A stretch of DNA of 64,000 nt from Burkholderiales bacterium (GTDB taxonomy: Bacteria > Pseudomonadota > Gammaproteobacteria > Burkholderiales > Burkholderiaceae_C): assembly GCA_019509985.1 (NCBI GenBank), contig JAEKLF010000036.1:3517-67516 (forward strand). The letters are read 5' to 3'. A program made the position numbers and the translations under genes. The notes beneath the pieces were generated by a model. That model was not told where the DNA came from, did no database searches, and saw only the letters and a program-made list of their open reading frames with translations. Shown in pieces: positions 16,050 through 24,416 of this stretch; position 1 is the first letter of the stretch; every line of letters begins with the position of its first letter.

Positions 16050-17912
16050 ATGAGACTTGAAAGTCTTCGTGTGCGCGGATTTCGGTGCTTCGAGAAGGAG
16101 ACCGAGCTGCTTGTCGGCGGTTTCACAGCGGTGCTGGGACGCAACGACATTGGCAAGTCGGCCTTGCTAGAGGCCCTGCAGATGTTCTTCGACGACGCTG
16201 CTCCGGATGCCGGCGACGTCAACAACAAAACAGAGGACCGACAGATCGTCATCATCTGCGAGTTTGGAGACCTGCCCGACCGGCTGGTGCTCGACGCAAG
16301 CCACCCAACGACGCTTGCCGATGAGTATCTGCTCAATGTGAGGGACCGGCTGGAAATCCAAAAGGTGTACGACGGCAAGTTGAAGACGCCCAAGCTGGTC
16401 GGCACCTACGCCGTGGCCGAGCACCCTTCGCATGCTGGCTACGAGAGCCTGCTGGAATACAAGCATGCGGGGTTGAAGGCGCTAGCTGAAGGATTCAAGG
16501 TCGACCTGACCGATGTTCCGAAGAACGTCAGCACCGCGCTTCGTCGCGCGCTGTGGGCGAATGCTGCCGAAACCTATGGGACTTTGAAACTACAGCCGAC
16601 GCTGCTGGACCTCGGCAAGGACGGAACCAAGCAGATTTGGGCGCAGCTCAAAGAAGCGCTGCCCGTGTTTGCCCTCTTCAAGGCGGACCGGGCCAGCACA
16701 GACCAGGATGCGGAGGCGCAGGATCCGATCAAAGCGGCTGTGGTCGAAGCACTCAAGGCACAAGAGGCCAAACTAGAAGAACTCCGCGAGGCAGTCGAGA
16801 AATCCGTGTTGGAGGTAGCCGCACTGACCCTCGAGAAGCTCAAGGAAATCGACCCGCATCTCGCCCAGGAGCTCAAACCCACCGTGGCACGTCCGAACTG
16901 GGCGTCCGCCTTCAAGATCGCGCTGACCGACGAGTCAGCAGTGCCGGTGAACAAGCGTGGCAGCGGCGTGCGCCGGCTGATCTTGTTGAACTTCTTCAGG
17001 GCTCAGGCCGAGCGTCGCAACCGCGAGGCGATGGGCCCGGGGATCATCTATGCCATCGAGGAACCTGAAACCAGTCAGCATCCTCACAACCAAAGGCTCC
17101 TGCTTCGCGCATTCCTTGAACTGTCCGAACAGCCGGGCTGCCAGGTGCTCATCACGACCCATAACCCAGCGTTCGCCCGCGGGCTGCCAGTTGATTCACT
17201 GCGCCTGCTATGCCGGGCCGAGGACGGGAGCCGCCAGTTGCTTGTGGGGACTGAGGAAGTCTACGCAAAGGCCGCCAAGGATCTGGGCGTGCTGCCAGAC
17301 AATTCCGTACGGGCCTTTGTCGGCGTCGAGGGCACTAACGACATCAACTTCCTGAAGGTCATCTCGTGCACGCTGTCTCAGGTCGAGCCGGACATCCCCG
17401 ACTTGGCAGAGGCTGAAGACGGTGGTCGTCTGATTTTCATTCCGCTCGGCGGATCGAACCTCGCCAACTGGATCGGCCGCTTTTCCCACCTGAACCGGCC
17501 CGAGTTTCATTTGTTCGACCGGGATACAGCGCCCCCAGCCGACCCGAAGTACGCGGATGCGGCCAACAAGATCCTTGGCCTTGGCTGTTGGGCGGAGCAC
17601 ACCGACGCGCGCGAGATGGAAAACTACATTCACCATGCTGCGATCAACGCGCAATGGCCCGAAATCGGCTGGGTGCCCCACCATGCAAGGACGGATGTGC
17701 CCATGGCGCTGGCCCAAATGATCGTGGCGGCTGCAGGCAAGGATTGGGGCGCGTTGAAGGAGCAGGGACGTAAGGACGCTCAGGCCGGCATCAAAGTTAA
17801 GCTGAACAGAGAGGTGGTGGGCCGCATGACTCCGGCTCAGCTCACCGAATCCGACCCGAACGATTGCGTGCGTGGCTTTTTGCGGAGGATAGGCGTCGCC
17901 CTGGCCGCATGA
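16050..17912 (+). CDS. OLD-family ATP-dependent nuclease (AAA ATPase + TOPRIM)
   Basis: 620 residues with a strong ribosome site. The N-terminal ABC-type ATPase has Walker A GRNDIGKS (residues 30-37), a coiled-coil insert near 230-260, a signature loop (KRGSGVRRL), Walker B IIYAIEEPE and ITTHNP as switch histidine. The C-terminal TOPRIM domain has FVGVEGTNDINFL and FHLFDRD, the metal-binding acids. OLD nucleases serve in anti-phage defence (P2 Old, Gabija GajA, retron-linked types). No UvrD-like GajB helicase is adjacent, so this is a stand-alone class 1-type OLD protein. Confidence 0.88.
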   Translation: MRLESLRVRGFRCFEKETELLVGGFTAVLGRNDIGKSALLEALQMFFDDAAPDAGDVNNKTEDRQIVIICEFGDLPDRLVLDASHPTTLADEYLLNVRDRLEIQKVYDGKLKTPKLVGTYAVAEHPSHAGYESLLEYKHAGLKALAEGFKVDLTDVPKNVSTALRRALWANAAETYGTLKLQPTLLDLGKDGTKQIWAQLKEALPVFALFKADRASTDQDAEAQDPIKAAVVEALKAQEAKLEELREAVEKSVLEVAALTLEKLKEIDPHLAQELKPTVARPNWASAFKIALTDESAVPVNKRGSGVRRLILLNFFRAQAERRNREAMGPGIIYAIEEPETSQHPHNQRLLLRAFLELSEQPGCQVLITTHNPAFARGLPVDSLRLLCRAEDGSRQLLVGTEEVYAKAAKDLGVLPDNSVRAFVGVEGTNDINFLKVISCTLSQVEPDIPDLAEAEDGGRLIFIPLGGSNLANWIGRFSHLNRPEFHLFDRDTAPPADPKYADAANKILGLGCWAEHTDAREMENYIHHAAINAQWPEIGWVPHHARTDVPMALAQMIVAAAGKDWGALKEQGRKDAQAGIKVKLNREVVGRMTPAQLTESDPNDCVRGFLRRIGVALAA

Positions 17913-17933
17913 CACCGATCTGTCCAAAAGAAA

Positions 17934-17958
17934 AACTCGCCGGGGTTGCCGGCGAGTT
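17934..17958 (-). terminator. Rho-independent terminator
   Basis: A perfect 10-bp stem AACTCGCCGG / CCGGCGAGTT around a GGTTG loop. On the minus strand it is followed by a T-rich tract (complement of AAAAGAAA), so it ends leftward transcription from the MazE-like gene. It also lies 21 bp after the OLD stop and can act for both genes. Confidence 0.8.
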
Positions 17959-18075
17959 GAATGGTGTGCCGCTGTCATTGCGGAACGCCACCGGCTCAGG
18001 GAGGAAAAGCCGGGCCAGCGCAGACGCCGGCAGGGCGATGGTACAGACACGGAGCCATCAGACCTAGCGGAGAGT

Positions 18076-18291
18076 TCACCACACGGTAGGACTGTCGGGG
18101 GCGGCATCCTCTGATGCGGCGGAAGCGGCGTCGGCAGGCTGGGACGGGCCAACGGGGCGCATGCGAATGTCCCCGTTGTCCAACAGTCTCAGTGCGACTG
18201 CGCGTCCTGGCTTGAGGCCAGCAGCTTCGAGTACGACCTTGGGGATGCGCAACCCGGTCGAGTTGCCCCAGCGGCATAGGCGGACGGTCAT
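18076..18291 (-). CDS. AbrB/MazE-type DNA-binding protein (orphan antitoxin-like)
   Basis: 71 residues from the ATG at 18291, preceded by AAGGAG at good distance. The sequence MTVRLCRWGNSTGLRIPK followed by VLEAAGLKPG and LLDNGDIRMRP is a swapped-hairpin AbrB/MazE DNA-binding fold. Antitoxins of this kind normally repress their own operon and neutralise a toxin. The C-terminal tail here is short and Ala/Asp-rich, and no toxin gene lies beside it, so it is either an orphan antitoxin or a simple regulator of the replication module upstream. Confidence 0.75.
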   Translation of the reverse strand: MTVRLCRWGNSTGLRIPKVVLEAAGLKPGRAVALRLLDNGDIRMRPVGPSQPADAASAASEDAAPDSPTVW

Positions 18292-18379
18292 AGAACGCTC
18301 CTTTCGTGGTTGTATAGCCATTGCGAAATTGGCAGGCCCGTGACCGCCGGCGCTATTGCCGCTCAGTTCGGCTCAACCG

Positions 18380-19462
18380 CTACTCGCCGAAACGCTGGCT
18401 CGGGGGCGCGAAGCACGGTGTGCCCACCGCCCACTCCGGGATGGGCATCAAGTTGTCCCGACGCAAGAGGTCACGGATGTCCACGGGCTGGAGGGGATCG
18501 GGACGACGGTTCGACGAGATGTTGATCTGGGTCTTTTCGTAGATCGAGTTGACGTACTTGTTCCGCGTGCTGCGGCTATCGAACTGCTCCGTCAGCGACT
18601 CACCCTTGAGCCAACGCTTGTAAACCCTGCCCTCATTGGGTGTCAGCATCGCTTCCTCGTCAGCGGTCAGCAGGGGCTGCATGCAAGCCCTGAGCTCAAA
18701 AGACTCGATGAACCCGAAATACAGCTCCATGACGTCAACATCGCGCCAGGCCTTGCCAAGTTGCAACGCGCGGTGCCGGAGACCGTCCGAGTAGAGCTTC
18801 AGCTCCAACCGCAGCGTTTCGCTGAGCCAGTCGAGGATGCGCGCCTGATAGGGGCCGGGCTGCGGCCAAGCCGCGAGGCGCTCCAGGTACTTGTCATAGG
18901 CAGTGAAGGCCCGATGCTTCGAGCGGCGCATGCCCGGCGAGCCCACGGTGATGGAGGTCTCGATGTTGCGTTGCTTGCCCTCGGTGAACGCGTCGTCGAT
19001 GGCCTGGATGATCGGCAGCACGGCGAAACGAGGGCATCGAAACGTGCCGGTGAGGTGAACCTCGGTGAGCCAGAAGTCGCCGTTGCGCCAGCGTTCGCGA
19101 TCTTCCGGCGAGACTTTGATTTTGAGGGCCTGGGTCACTTGATGGAACACCTGGTACACGGCGGTCAGCATGTCTGCGTGTCCAAAGGCGTTGTGGCGCT
19201 GCAGTACCTTCGGTGGGCAGCACTCAATCCACAGCTCAAGAGCGGTGCCGTCGGGCTGACCCTTCATGGACTTGGCCTGAAAGGTGCAGTCGCGGTGACC
19301 CACGTCGCCATCGACACGATCCCCTCCAAACTTTTCTTCCCCTGTGTCGGTATCGAGCCGGTGCCACATGCCGGATCCAAAGATGCGGTGGCTGCAAGGT
19401 CCCTTGACGACGATCTTGTCGATCTGTAGGGACAGGTATTGATTGAGGCGGTTCTGCTTCAT
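18380..19462 (-). CDS. Phage/plasmid replication protein, gene II/X type
   Basis: 360 residues from the ATG at 19462 (MKQNRLNQYLSLQIDKIVVK), with GGAG nine bases upstream. The N-terminal half resembles the Phage_CRI domain (HRIFGSGMWHRL, WIECCPPKVLQRHNAFGH), the C-terminal half the Phage_X domain (NEGRVYKRWLKGES). Such proteins nick the origin and start rolling-circle replication of filamentous phages and related plasmids. No phage coat or assembly genes are near, so it is more likely a plasmid-type Rep. It allows the element to replicate after excision; this last point is inferred. Confidence 0.75.
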   Translation of the reverse strand: MKQNRLNQYLSLQIDKIVVKGPCSHRIFGSGMWHRLDTDTGEEKFGGDRVDGDVGHRDCTFQAKSMKGQPDGTALELWIECCPPKVLQRHNAFGHADMLTAVYQVFHQVTQALKIKVSPEDRERWRNGDFWLTEVHLTGTFRCPRFAVLPIIQAIDDAFTEGKQRNIETSITVGSPGMRRSKHRAFTAYDKYLERLAAWPQPGPYQARILDWLSETLRLELKLYSDGLRHRALQLGKAWRDVDVMELYFGFIESFELRACMQPLLTADEEAMLTPNEGRVYKRWLKGESLTEQFDSRSTRNKYVNSIYEKTQINISSNRRPDPLQPVDIRDLLRRDNLMPIPEWAVGTPCFAPPSQRFGE

Positions 19463-19861
19463 GGTGAATAGCTCCAAATAGGTTGATGGCTGTGACCGTC
19501 CACACTGCGTCGCTGGCCGTTGAGACCGTGCCGCTACGCCGAGGCGCTTGACGACCTGCTTGGCGTGTGACTCGTTCAAATTGCGAACGAATGTGATGTG
19601 GTACAGCCATCGGCTATTCACAGCATGGTCACCCCTCCTGACATCGAGAGGGAGGCACTCACGCAGCACGCGGTCGGCGTGCGTGCTAGTGCGGCGTATG
19701 TAGTCGATCAAGGCCCTGAGCACGCCGCCACGCTGGTCCAGGAGCGCCGCACGGCGGCGCAAGCAAGCTCAAAAGCGCAAGTGGAGCGGCTATTGGCCAG
19801 CCGGCCGGGTCTTGCAACTTTGAAATTCTGAAATCTTGCAAATCCGCAATTGCGTTTCAGG
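19463..19861. other. 399-bp gap, possible replication origin or Rep promoter
   Basis: No convincing gene lies here. The part next to 19,818-19,856 is AT-rich against its surroundings (runs such as TTTGAAATTCTGAAATC). Sitting between two replication genes on the same strand, it may hold the Rep promoter or an origin, but I cannot identify a nick site. Confidence 0.25.
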
Positions 19862-20929
19862 TCATTCAGCTTGCAGAGAATTGTCGAAGGAGTCCGACAT
19901 TTTCGTTTGCGTGGGCTTCAGCCTCTCGAGTCGCCGCCGCATGTCTTGCATGTCTCGCGTGACAGTCGCCGCACTGATATCCAGACGATCTGCAATGTAC
20001 TTTTGCTTGACCTTAACGCCGCGGGCTTTGCACTCCATCTGAATCCTCCTGATCTTCATCTGCCGCTGATACTTCTCCAGGGCCTTGCCCTTCTCCGGGC
20101 GCTCAAGAAGCCCATCTTCCCAGCCGAGATCAATGACGCCGTTCTCGTCCTGCAAGTACCAGAAATGGAGCGTTGTGGGCATGCCCCCTGCCAGATGCCT
20201 GGGTGCCGTGATGGAGAAGCCCGTGCCGCAGTCCATCAGCGCGGGTTCGTCAAAAGCCAAGTCCAACACGTTGTACTGGCGTTCCGTGAACTCGGCGATT
20301 GCCGAAGCTGGCTTTCTAGATGGCTCTACCAAGACGACCGCTACCCCGTCATCGTTGAGTTCTTTCAGTAAGCGTTCAAACGCCTTGTCGGTGAACAGAT
20401 CTTGCGCGCCTTTCAGATAGCAGGTCGGGCGGACGATGATGACCAGCTTGCAGTTCATCGGCATCGCACGACGAAGAGCCTTGTGCCCTACGGCGTGGTT
20501 GAACTGTGGGAGTTGTTCGCCCTCGCGTGCTCCGTGACACCAGCGAAAGCCAAGGTGAGCACTGAGCATTTGGTTGGAGCTCTCGATGCGGGCCAGCATT
20601 CCTGCAAGCAATTGACTGTCATCAACGCGGTGGCCGTCAGGGATCAACAGCAACGTGGGAACGCAGGCCCCGGCGCCAAACGGCTCAACCCGCGCGCCTG
20701 TGACGGCAGCTATCGCCAGATGCATTGCAAAGTAGCGAACGTCGATCCGATGATCGGCCACAAAGACGGTGGTCTTCGCTTCCGGCACCAGGTTCCCGAC
20801 GACATAGGGAACAGGCACGTCACGCAACTGCAGAATTTCAGGAATGCGCATGGGTTCCAGAGCGTCCTCGCCCGGCCATGCATCCGCGTCGTTGCCAACG
20901 TTGATTGGTAGATTTTTCAATGCCGACAC
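19862..20929 (-). CDS. RepA-like RecA-fold protein with lost P-loop, plus C-terminal HTH
   Basis: 355 residues from a GTG at 20929 with GAGGGA upstream. Plasmid RepA-type helicases start with a patch such as NLVPEAKTTVFVAD, where a GxxGxGKS loop should follow; here DHRIDVRYFAMHL follows, so ATP binding is not expected. The Walker B position (KLVIIVRPTCY) also lacks its aspartate. The C-terminus KQKYIADRLDISAATVTRDM is a helix-turn-helix. It probably binds DNA as a replication or control factor of the element rather than acting as a motor. Confidence 0.6.
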   Translation of the reverse strand: MSALKNLPINVGNDADAWPGEDALEPMRIPEILQLRDVPVPYVVGNLVPEAKTTVFVADHRIDVRYFAMHLAIAAVTGARVEPFGAGACVPTLLLIPDGHRVDDSQLLAGMLARIESSNQMLSAHLGFRWCHGAREGEQLPQFNHAVGHKALRRAMPMNCKLVIIVRPTCYLKGAQDLFTDKAFERLLKELNDDGVAVVLVEPSRKPASAIAEFTERQYNVLDLAFDEPALMDCGTGFSITAPRHLAGGMPTTLHFWYLQDENGVIDLGWEDGLLERPEKGKALEKYQRQMKIRRIQMECKARGVKVKQKYIADRLDISAATVTRDMQDMRRRLERLKPTQTKMSDSFDNSLQAE

Positions 20930-21237
20930 TTGCGTCCCTCGGTTTCTGGTTCTGCGCGGCTCCTCTGCAAGCGAAGAATCCGGTCGTTCAACAGCTCAGC
21001 CCCATGCCGTCATGCGGGTTGGATGCAGGGCACGGCGCGGAGCGCGTCAGTGCAGCAAGTTTGCCAAGGCGCTTTCACCGGGCGCACGCAGTTGAAAGTT
21101 TCAAATCGCGTGCGAAGGCCCTATCCCAACCCGACCTAACCTCAACAGCGCGCACGCGAACTTCTCGGACGCGCATACATGGCTATGCCGAGGACGACAG
21201 GCGTAGTGGGCCTAAAGCCCCAATCGCCGCAGCAGAT
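20930..21237. other. 308-bp gap between replication module and integrase
   Basis: This lies upstream of the RepA-like gene and downstream of the integrase gene (both leftward). It should contain the promoter of the replication module. I see no clear -35/-10 pair, gene or repeat in it. Confidence 0.3.
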
Positions 21238-22593
21238 CTACTTGGTTTGTGCAACCGTCTGAAGCATCGCTGCAGTGGCAACTTCAACGGCCTCTCGAAC
21301 AGGGCCAAGGCTTAGACGCGCGTATACCTGCGTTGCCTGAGGGCTCTTGTGGTTGAGGGCCTTGCCGATGATTGGCAGGCTGGTGCCACCCGATGCCAGC
21401 CACGACCCTAGCGTCCTGCGAAGATCGTGAATGTGTAGATTGCGCAGGTCGTAGTGCTCGACGTGCAGGCCATGCTTTTTTGCAAGCGATTCAAAGCGCT
21501 CGATGCACTGGAGCGGGAACGCCGTCGCTTCCTCTAGTGCAAGCCGATAGTCGAAGGTCTTGGCCTTGGCGCACTCAGCAATGGCCTCTACCAAGCCGAC
21601 GGCGGTGCCGCGGATCAGAATCCGAGACCAGGCTCGTTGTGGGTCCACGATGTGACCGTCTGCGCCGGGGCCGGGGAAGACAAACGCCGATTTCTGGTCG
21701 GTCGCAGCGGCGGATCGCCGCTTGAGTACTTCGATCGCAGCGTGGGACAGAGGAAGTGTCTGCGAGGTGCCGTTTTTCGTCTTCTCGATGCGCCATTCTT
21801 TTCGTTCCATGTGGACATCCGCCCACTTCATCGTCAGAACGTTTTGGCGGCGCGCTCCGGTGAACAAAGCCATCATCAGGAAGTCGCGGACTACCTCGTT
21901 GGGCTCGTTCTCTAGGGCATAGAGGAGTCGAGGCATCTCGTCGGGCTGTACGAAGCGGTCACGAGAGCGTTCGGGAAACTTTTGGATGCCACGGCATGGG
22001 TGGTTGCCGTCAAACAGGCTCCACTGGATGGCCTTGCTGAACATGGAACTGAGAAGAGCAAGGACGCGGTTGGCTGTCGTTGGAATCGCGACCATCTTCG
22101 CGTGATGAGCGGTGAGCTTGGCGCGTGTTACCTCCGAAAGTCGCAACTTGGCCAAGTTGGGACCATGCACAGTCGTGTTGACGTGCCGGGCGAAGTGCGC
22201 AACATCCTCCTCGTGCGTGACCTTCCGAGGCTGCGAATGGCGCTCGTAGTAGATCTTGAATAGTTCTTCAAGCGTCATCTCGGTGCGCTTCGCGCGGCCC
22301 GAGTCAGCCGGATTGGCTTCCTGCGCTATCTGTGCGTTGAGGACGTCGGTCGCCTTACGGGCTTGCTCGATGGACAGATCGGGGTAGGGGCCGATCTTGA
22401 TGCGCTCGGGCTTGCCTTTGATCTTCCGATAGAGGAGGAAAGCTTTGCGCCCTGTCTTGCCGACGCTGAGGGCCAATCCCTTGGCCTTGGCGTCGTAGTA
22501 GTAGGCTACGCCGGCGGCCGGCAAGGGCAGGGCGTCGATGGCTCGCTTGGTGAAGTCAAAGCGATTGGAGGCTGTCTTGTCGTCTGAGGGCAT
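21238..22593 (-). CDS. P4-type tyrosine integrase of the element
   Basis: 451 residues. The N-terminal 90 residues are the DUF4102 arm-type DNA-binding domain (AYYYDAKAKGLALSVGKTGR, KIGPYPDLSIEQAR). The catalytic domain shows LFTGARRQNVLTMKW, HDLRRTLGSWL and ALNHKSPQATQVYARL, giving the R, H-x-x-R, H and nucleophile Y. It inserts and removes the element at the tRNA 3' end. Its start codon is 205 bp from the tRNA core, and the gap carries the repeats expected of arm sites. Confidence 0.9.
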   Translation of the reverse strand: MPSDDKTASNRFDFTKRAIDALPLPAAGVAYYYDAKAKGLALSVGKTGRKAFLLYRKIKGKPERIKIGPYPDLSIEQARKATDVLNAQIAQEANPADSGRAKRTEMTLEELFKIYYERHSQPRKVTHEEDVAHFARHVNTTVHGPNLAKLRLSEVTRAKLTAHHAKMVAIPTTANRVLALLSSMFSKAIQWSLFDGNHPCRGIQKFPERSRDRFVQPDEMPRLLYALENEPNEVVRDFLMMALFTGARRQNVLTMKWADVHMERKEWRIEKTKNGTSQTLPLSHAAIEVLKRRSAAATDQKSAFVFPGPGADGHIVDPQRAWSRILIRGTAVGLVEAIAECAKAKTFDYRLALEEATAFPLQCIERFESLAKKHGLHVEHYDLRNLHIHDLRRTLGSWLASGGTSLPIIGKALNHKSPQATQVYARLSLGPVREAVEVATAAMLQTVAQTK

Positions 22594-22603
22594 GGGCGGT
22601 CTT

Positions 22604-22652
22604 TGCTACCGGACTGCTACCGCAAGCCGGCTCTCTGATGATTTTGCTACCG
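22604..22652. repeat. Three TGCTACCG direct repeats beside integrase start
   Basis: TGCTACCG occurs at 22,604-22,611, 22,615-22,622 and 22,645-22,652, with a shorter CTACCG at about 22,658. They lie directly upstream of the integrase start, where an integrase or excisionase would bind arm sites or where the integrase represses itself. Confidence 0.6.
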
Positions 22653-22668
22653 CTTTTCTACCGCCTCT

Positions 22669-22743
22669 GTTAACCGATGGTCCAGATGCTCGTTAACCGA
22701 GAATTGGCCGGGAACCCGCATGAATGCTTGGTTCCGTTAACCG
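22669..22743. repeat. Three GTTAACCG direct repeats near att site
   Basis: GTTAACCG occurs at 22,669, 22,692 and 22,736, with distances of 23 and 44 bp, close to multiples of two helical turns. Together with the TGCTACCG set they fit two classes of recombination-protein binding sites within 200 bp of the core site. Confidence 0.6.
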
Positions 22744-22797
22744 TATCGACCCTCCGGCGGTGACAGTCGGCGTGCGTTGACCATAGCAAAAATGCCG

Positions 22798-22842
22798 CTC
22801 ATAATCCTTTGGTCGTTGGTTCAAGTCCAACACGGCCTACCA
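22798..22842 (+). other. Attachment site: 3' half of a CAU-anticodon tRNA gene
   Basis: The sequence contains the anticodon loop CTCATAA, a complete T-arm (GTTGG TTCAAGT CCAAC), the 3' acceptor strand ACGGCCT, discriminator A and an encoded CCA at 22,840-22,842. The upstream bases (AATGCCG) cannot pair with the anticodon-stem strand TCCTT, so the 5' half is absent and this is not a working tRNA gene. This is the expected right-hand core repeat left by integration into a tRNA-Met or tRNA-Ile2 gene. Confidence 0.85.
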
Positions 22843-22913
22843 ATTTACAGGTGGCATGGAGATGGCAGCCTCAGGTCCGCGCCAATCTCCCTTTTCCTGA
22901 TCCGGAGAGCGCG

Positions 22914-24416
22914 ATGGCCGCGGAAAAAACCCGTTCAGCGAGTGGTGTCCCTGGCCTCGACGAGGTGCTGCACGGCGGACTGATTTCCGGGCGGCTGTAT
23001 CTGGTCGACGGAGAACCCGGCGCCGGCAAGACGACGCTGGCCCTGCAATACCTGATGCAGGGCGTGCGCGAAGGCGAGCCCACCTTGTACGTGACACTCA
23101 GCGAGACCGCGGGCGAGCTGCGCGCGGGGGCGCAGTCCCACGGCTGGACTCTCGACGGGATAGAGATCGTCGAGCTCATCGTCGACGAGGACGAGCTGTT
23201 CGGCGACTCCGAGCTGACGATGTACCACCCGTCCGAAGTCGAGCTGAACGAGACGACCAAGCGCATCCTGCAGGCGGTCGAGCGCTTCAAGCCGCGCCGC
23301 ATGGTGCTGGATTCGTTGTCGGAGCTGCGCCTGCTCGCGCAGACCTCGCTGCGCTATCGCCGCCAGATCCTGGCGCTGAAACAGTTCTTCATCGGCCGTG
23401 GCTGCACGGTGCTGTTCCTGGACGATCGGTCCACCGACGGCATGGACACGCAGGTGCACAGCATCGCGCACGGCGTCATTGCGCTGGATCGCAGCGTGCC
23501 GGACTACGGGCCGGTGCTGCGGCAGCTGCGCGTCAACAAGTTCCGCGGCAGCGACTTCATCAGCGGGCAGCAGGATCTGCTCATCCGCCACGGCGGCCTG
23601 GAGGTGTTCCCGCGGCTGACGGCCCATGAGCATGGCATGCCCTACCGTCGCGACATCGTGCCGAGCGGCGTCCGCGCGCTGGACGACCTGCTGGGCGGCG
23701 GCATCGAGCGCGGTACGGCGACGCTGCTGGTCGGTCCGGCAGGGTCCGGCAAGTCCACCATCGCTGCGCAATACGCCGTCGCGGCGACGCGCCGTGGGGC
23801 GCATGCGGCCGTCTTCACCTTCGAGGAGGGGCGCACGCTGCTGCTCGACCGGCTCAAGGGCCTGGGCATGGCGGTCGACGAGGGCGTTGGGCCGGGCAAG
23901 CTGCTGGTGCGCCAGATCGACGCCGCCGAGGTGCTGCCGAGCCAGTTCACCAACATGGTCCGGGATTCCGTCGAGAAGGATGGCGCGGCCGTCGTCGTCA
24001 TCGACAGCATCAACGGCTACCTCAATGCCATGCCGGAAGAGCGCGCGTTGACGATCCAGCTGCACGAGCTGCTCAACTACCTGAACAATCATGGCGTGGC
24101 GACCTTCCTGGTCGCGACGCAGTCCGGCATGCTGGGCGCCGGCATGCGCAACCCGATCGATGCCAGCTACCTGGCCGACGCGGTGGTGCCGTTCCGCATG
24201 TACGAGCATGCCGGCGCCGTCTGCAAGGCTATCTCGGTGGTCAAGAAGCGCAGCGGCCCTCACGAGGACACGATCCGCCAGCTCTGGTTCAACGCGCAGG
24301 GCGTGCACCTGGGCCCGCCGCTGGCGCATCTGCGTGGCGTGCTGTCCGGCGTTCCGGTGGAACTCGAGCGCGCGGCGAACCAAAAGGCAGAGCCAGGTGA
24401 TGACCGCGCGGGATGA
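22914..24416 (+). CDS. KaiC-like two-domain RecA-fold ATPase
   Basis: 500 residues from the ATG at 22914 (GGAGAGCG upstream). It has two RecA/KaiC repeats: Walker A GEPGAGKT (33-40) and GPAGSGKS near 276, each with a following acidic switch region (TLSETAG; FTFEEG). KaiC-like proteins outside cyanobacteria act as phospho-signalling hubs with kinase partners. The next gene, a hybrid histidine kinase, overlaps it by 17 bp. This is the first chromosomal gene right of the element, so its transcription could be affected by the insertion. Confidence 0.85.
   Translation: MAAEKTRSASGVPGLDEVLHGGLISGRLYLVDGEPGAGKTTLALQYLMQGVREGEPTLYVTLSETAGELRAGAQSHGWTLDGIEIVELIVDEDELFGDSELTMYHPSEVELNETTKRILQAVERFKPRRMVLDSLSELRLLAQTSLRYRRQILALKQFFIGRGCTVLFLDDRSTDGMDTQVHSIAHGVIALDRSVPDYGPVLRQLRVNKFRGSDFISGQQDLLIRHGGLEVFPRLTAHEHGMPYRRDIVPSGVRALDDLLGGGIERGTATLLVGPAGSGKSTIAAQYAVAATRRGAHAAVFTFEEGRTLLLDRLKGLGMAVDEGVGPGKLLVRQIDAAEVLPSQFTNMVRDSVEKDGAAVVVIDSINGYLNAMPEERALTIQLHELLNYLNNHGVATFLVATQSGMLGAGMRNPIDASYLADAVVPFRMYEHAGAVCKAISVVKKRSGPHEDTIRQLWFNAQGVHLGPPLAHLRGVLSGVPVELERAANQKAEPGDDRAG

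Larger units (their letters stand above)
1..22842. mobile_element. Integrated accessory element (right part), left end outside window
   Basis: The right boundary is a tRNA 3'-half at 22,798-22,842, directly beside a P4-type integrase gene that runs leftwards. Inside lie plasmid-type replication genes, a second recombinase, several nuclease/ATPase defence genes and gene remnants. To the right every gene is a typical chromosomal housekeeping or metabolic gene. If the core repeat is the attachment site, the intact tRNA gene should lie on the plus strand to the left of this window. No conjugation, capsid or tail genes are visible here, so it could be an integrative mobilizable element, an integrated plasmid or part of a larger ICE. 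Confidence 0.75.

Noticed and set aside
16050-17912. Gabija system
   Set aside because: The GajA-like OLD protein is present but no UvrD/PcrA-type GajB gene follows; the next feature is a terminator and a MazE-like gene.
18380-22593. Filamentous prophage
   Set aside because: Only a gene II/X-type Rep is visible; no coat, pIII, Zot or assembly genes exist in the window.
22798-22842. Complete tRNA-Met/Ile2 gene
   Set aside because: The D-arm, 5' acceptor strand and 5' anticodon stem strand are absent; only the 3' half is there, as expected for an attachment core.
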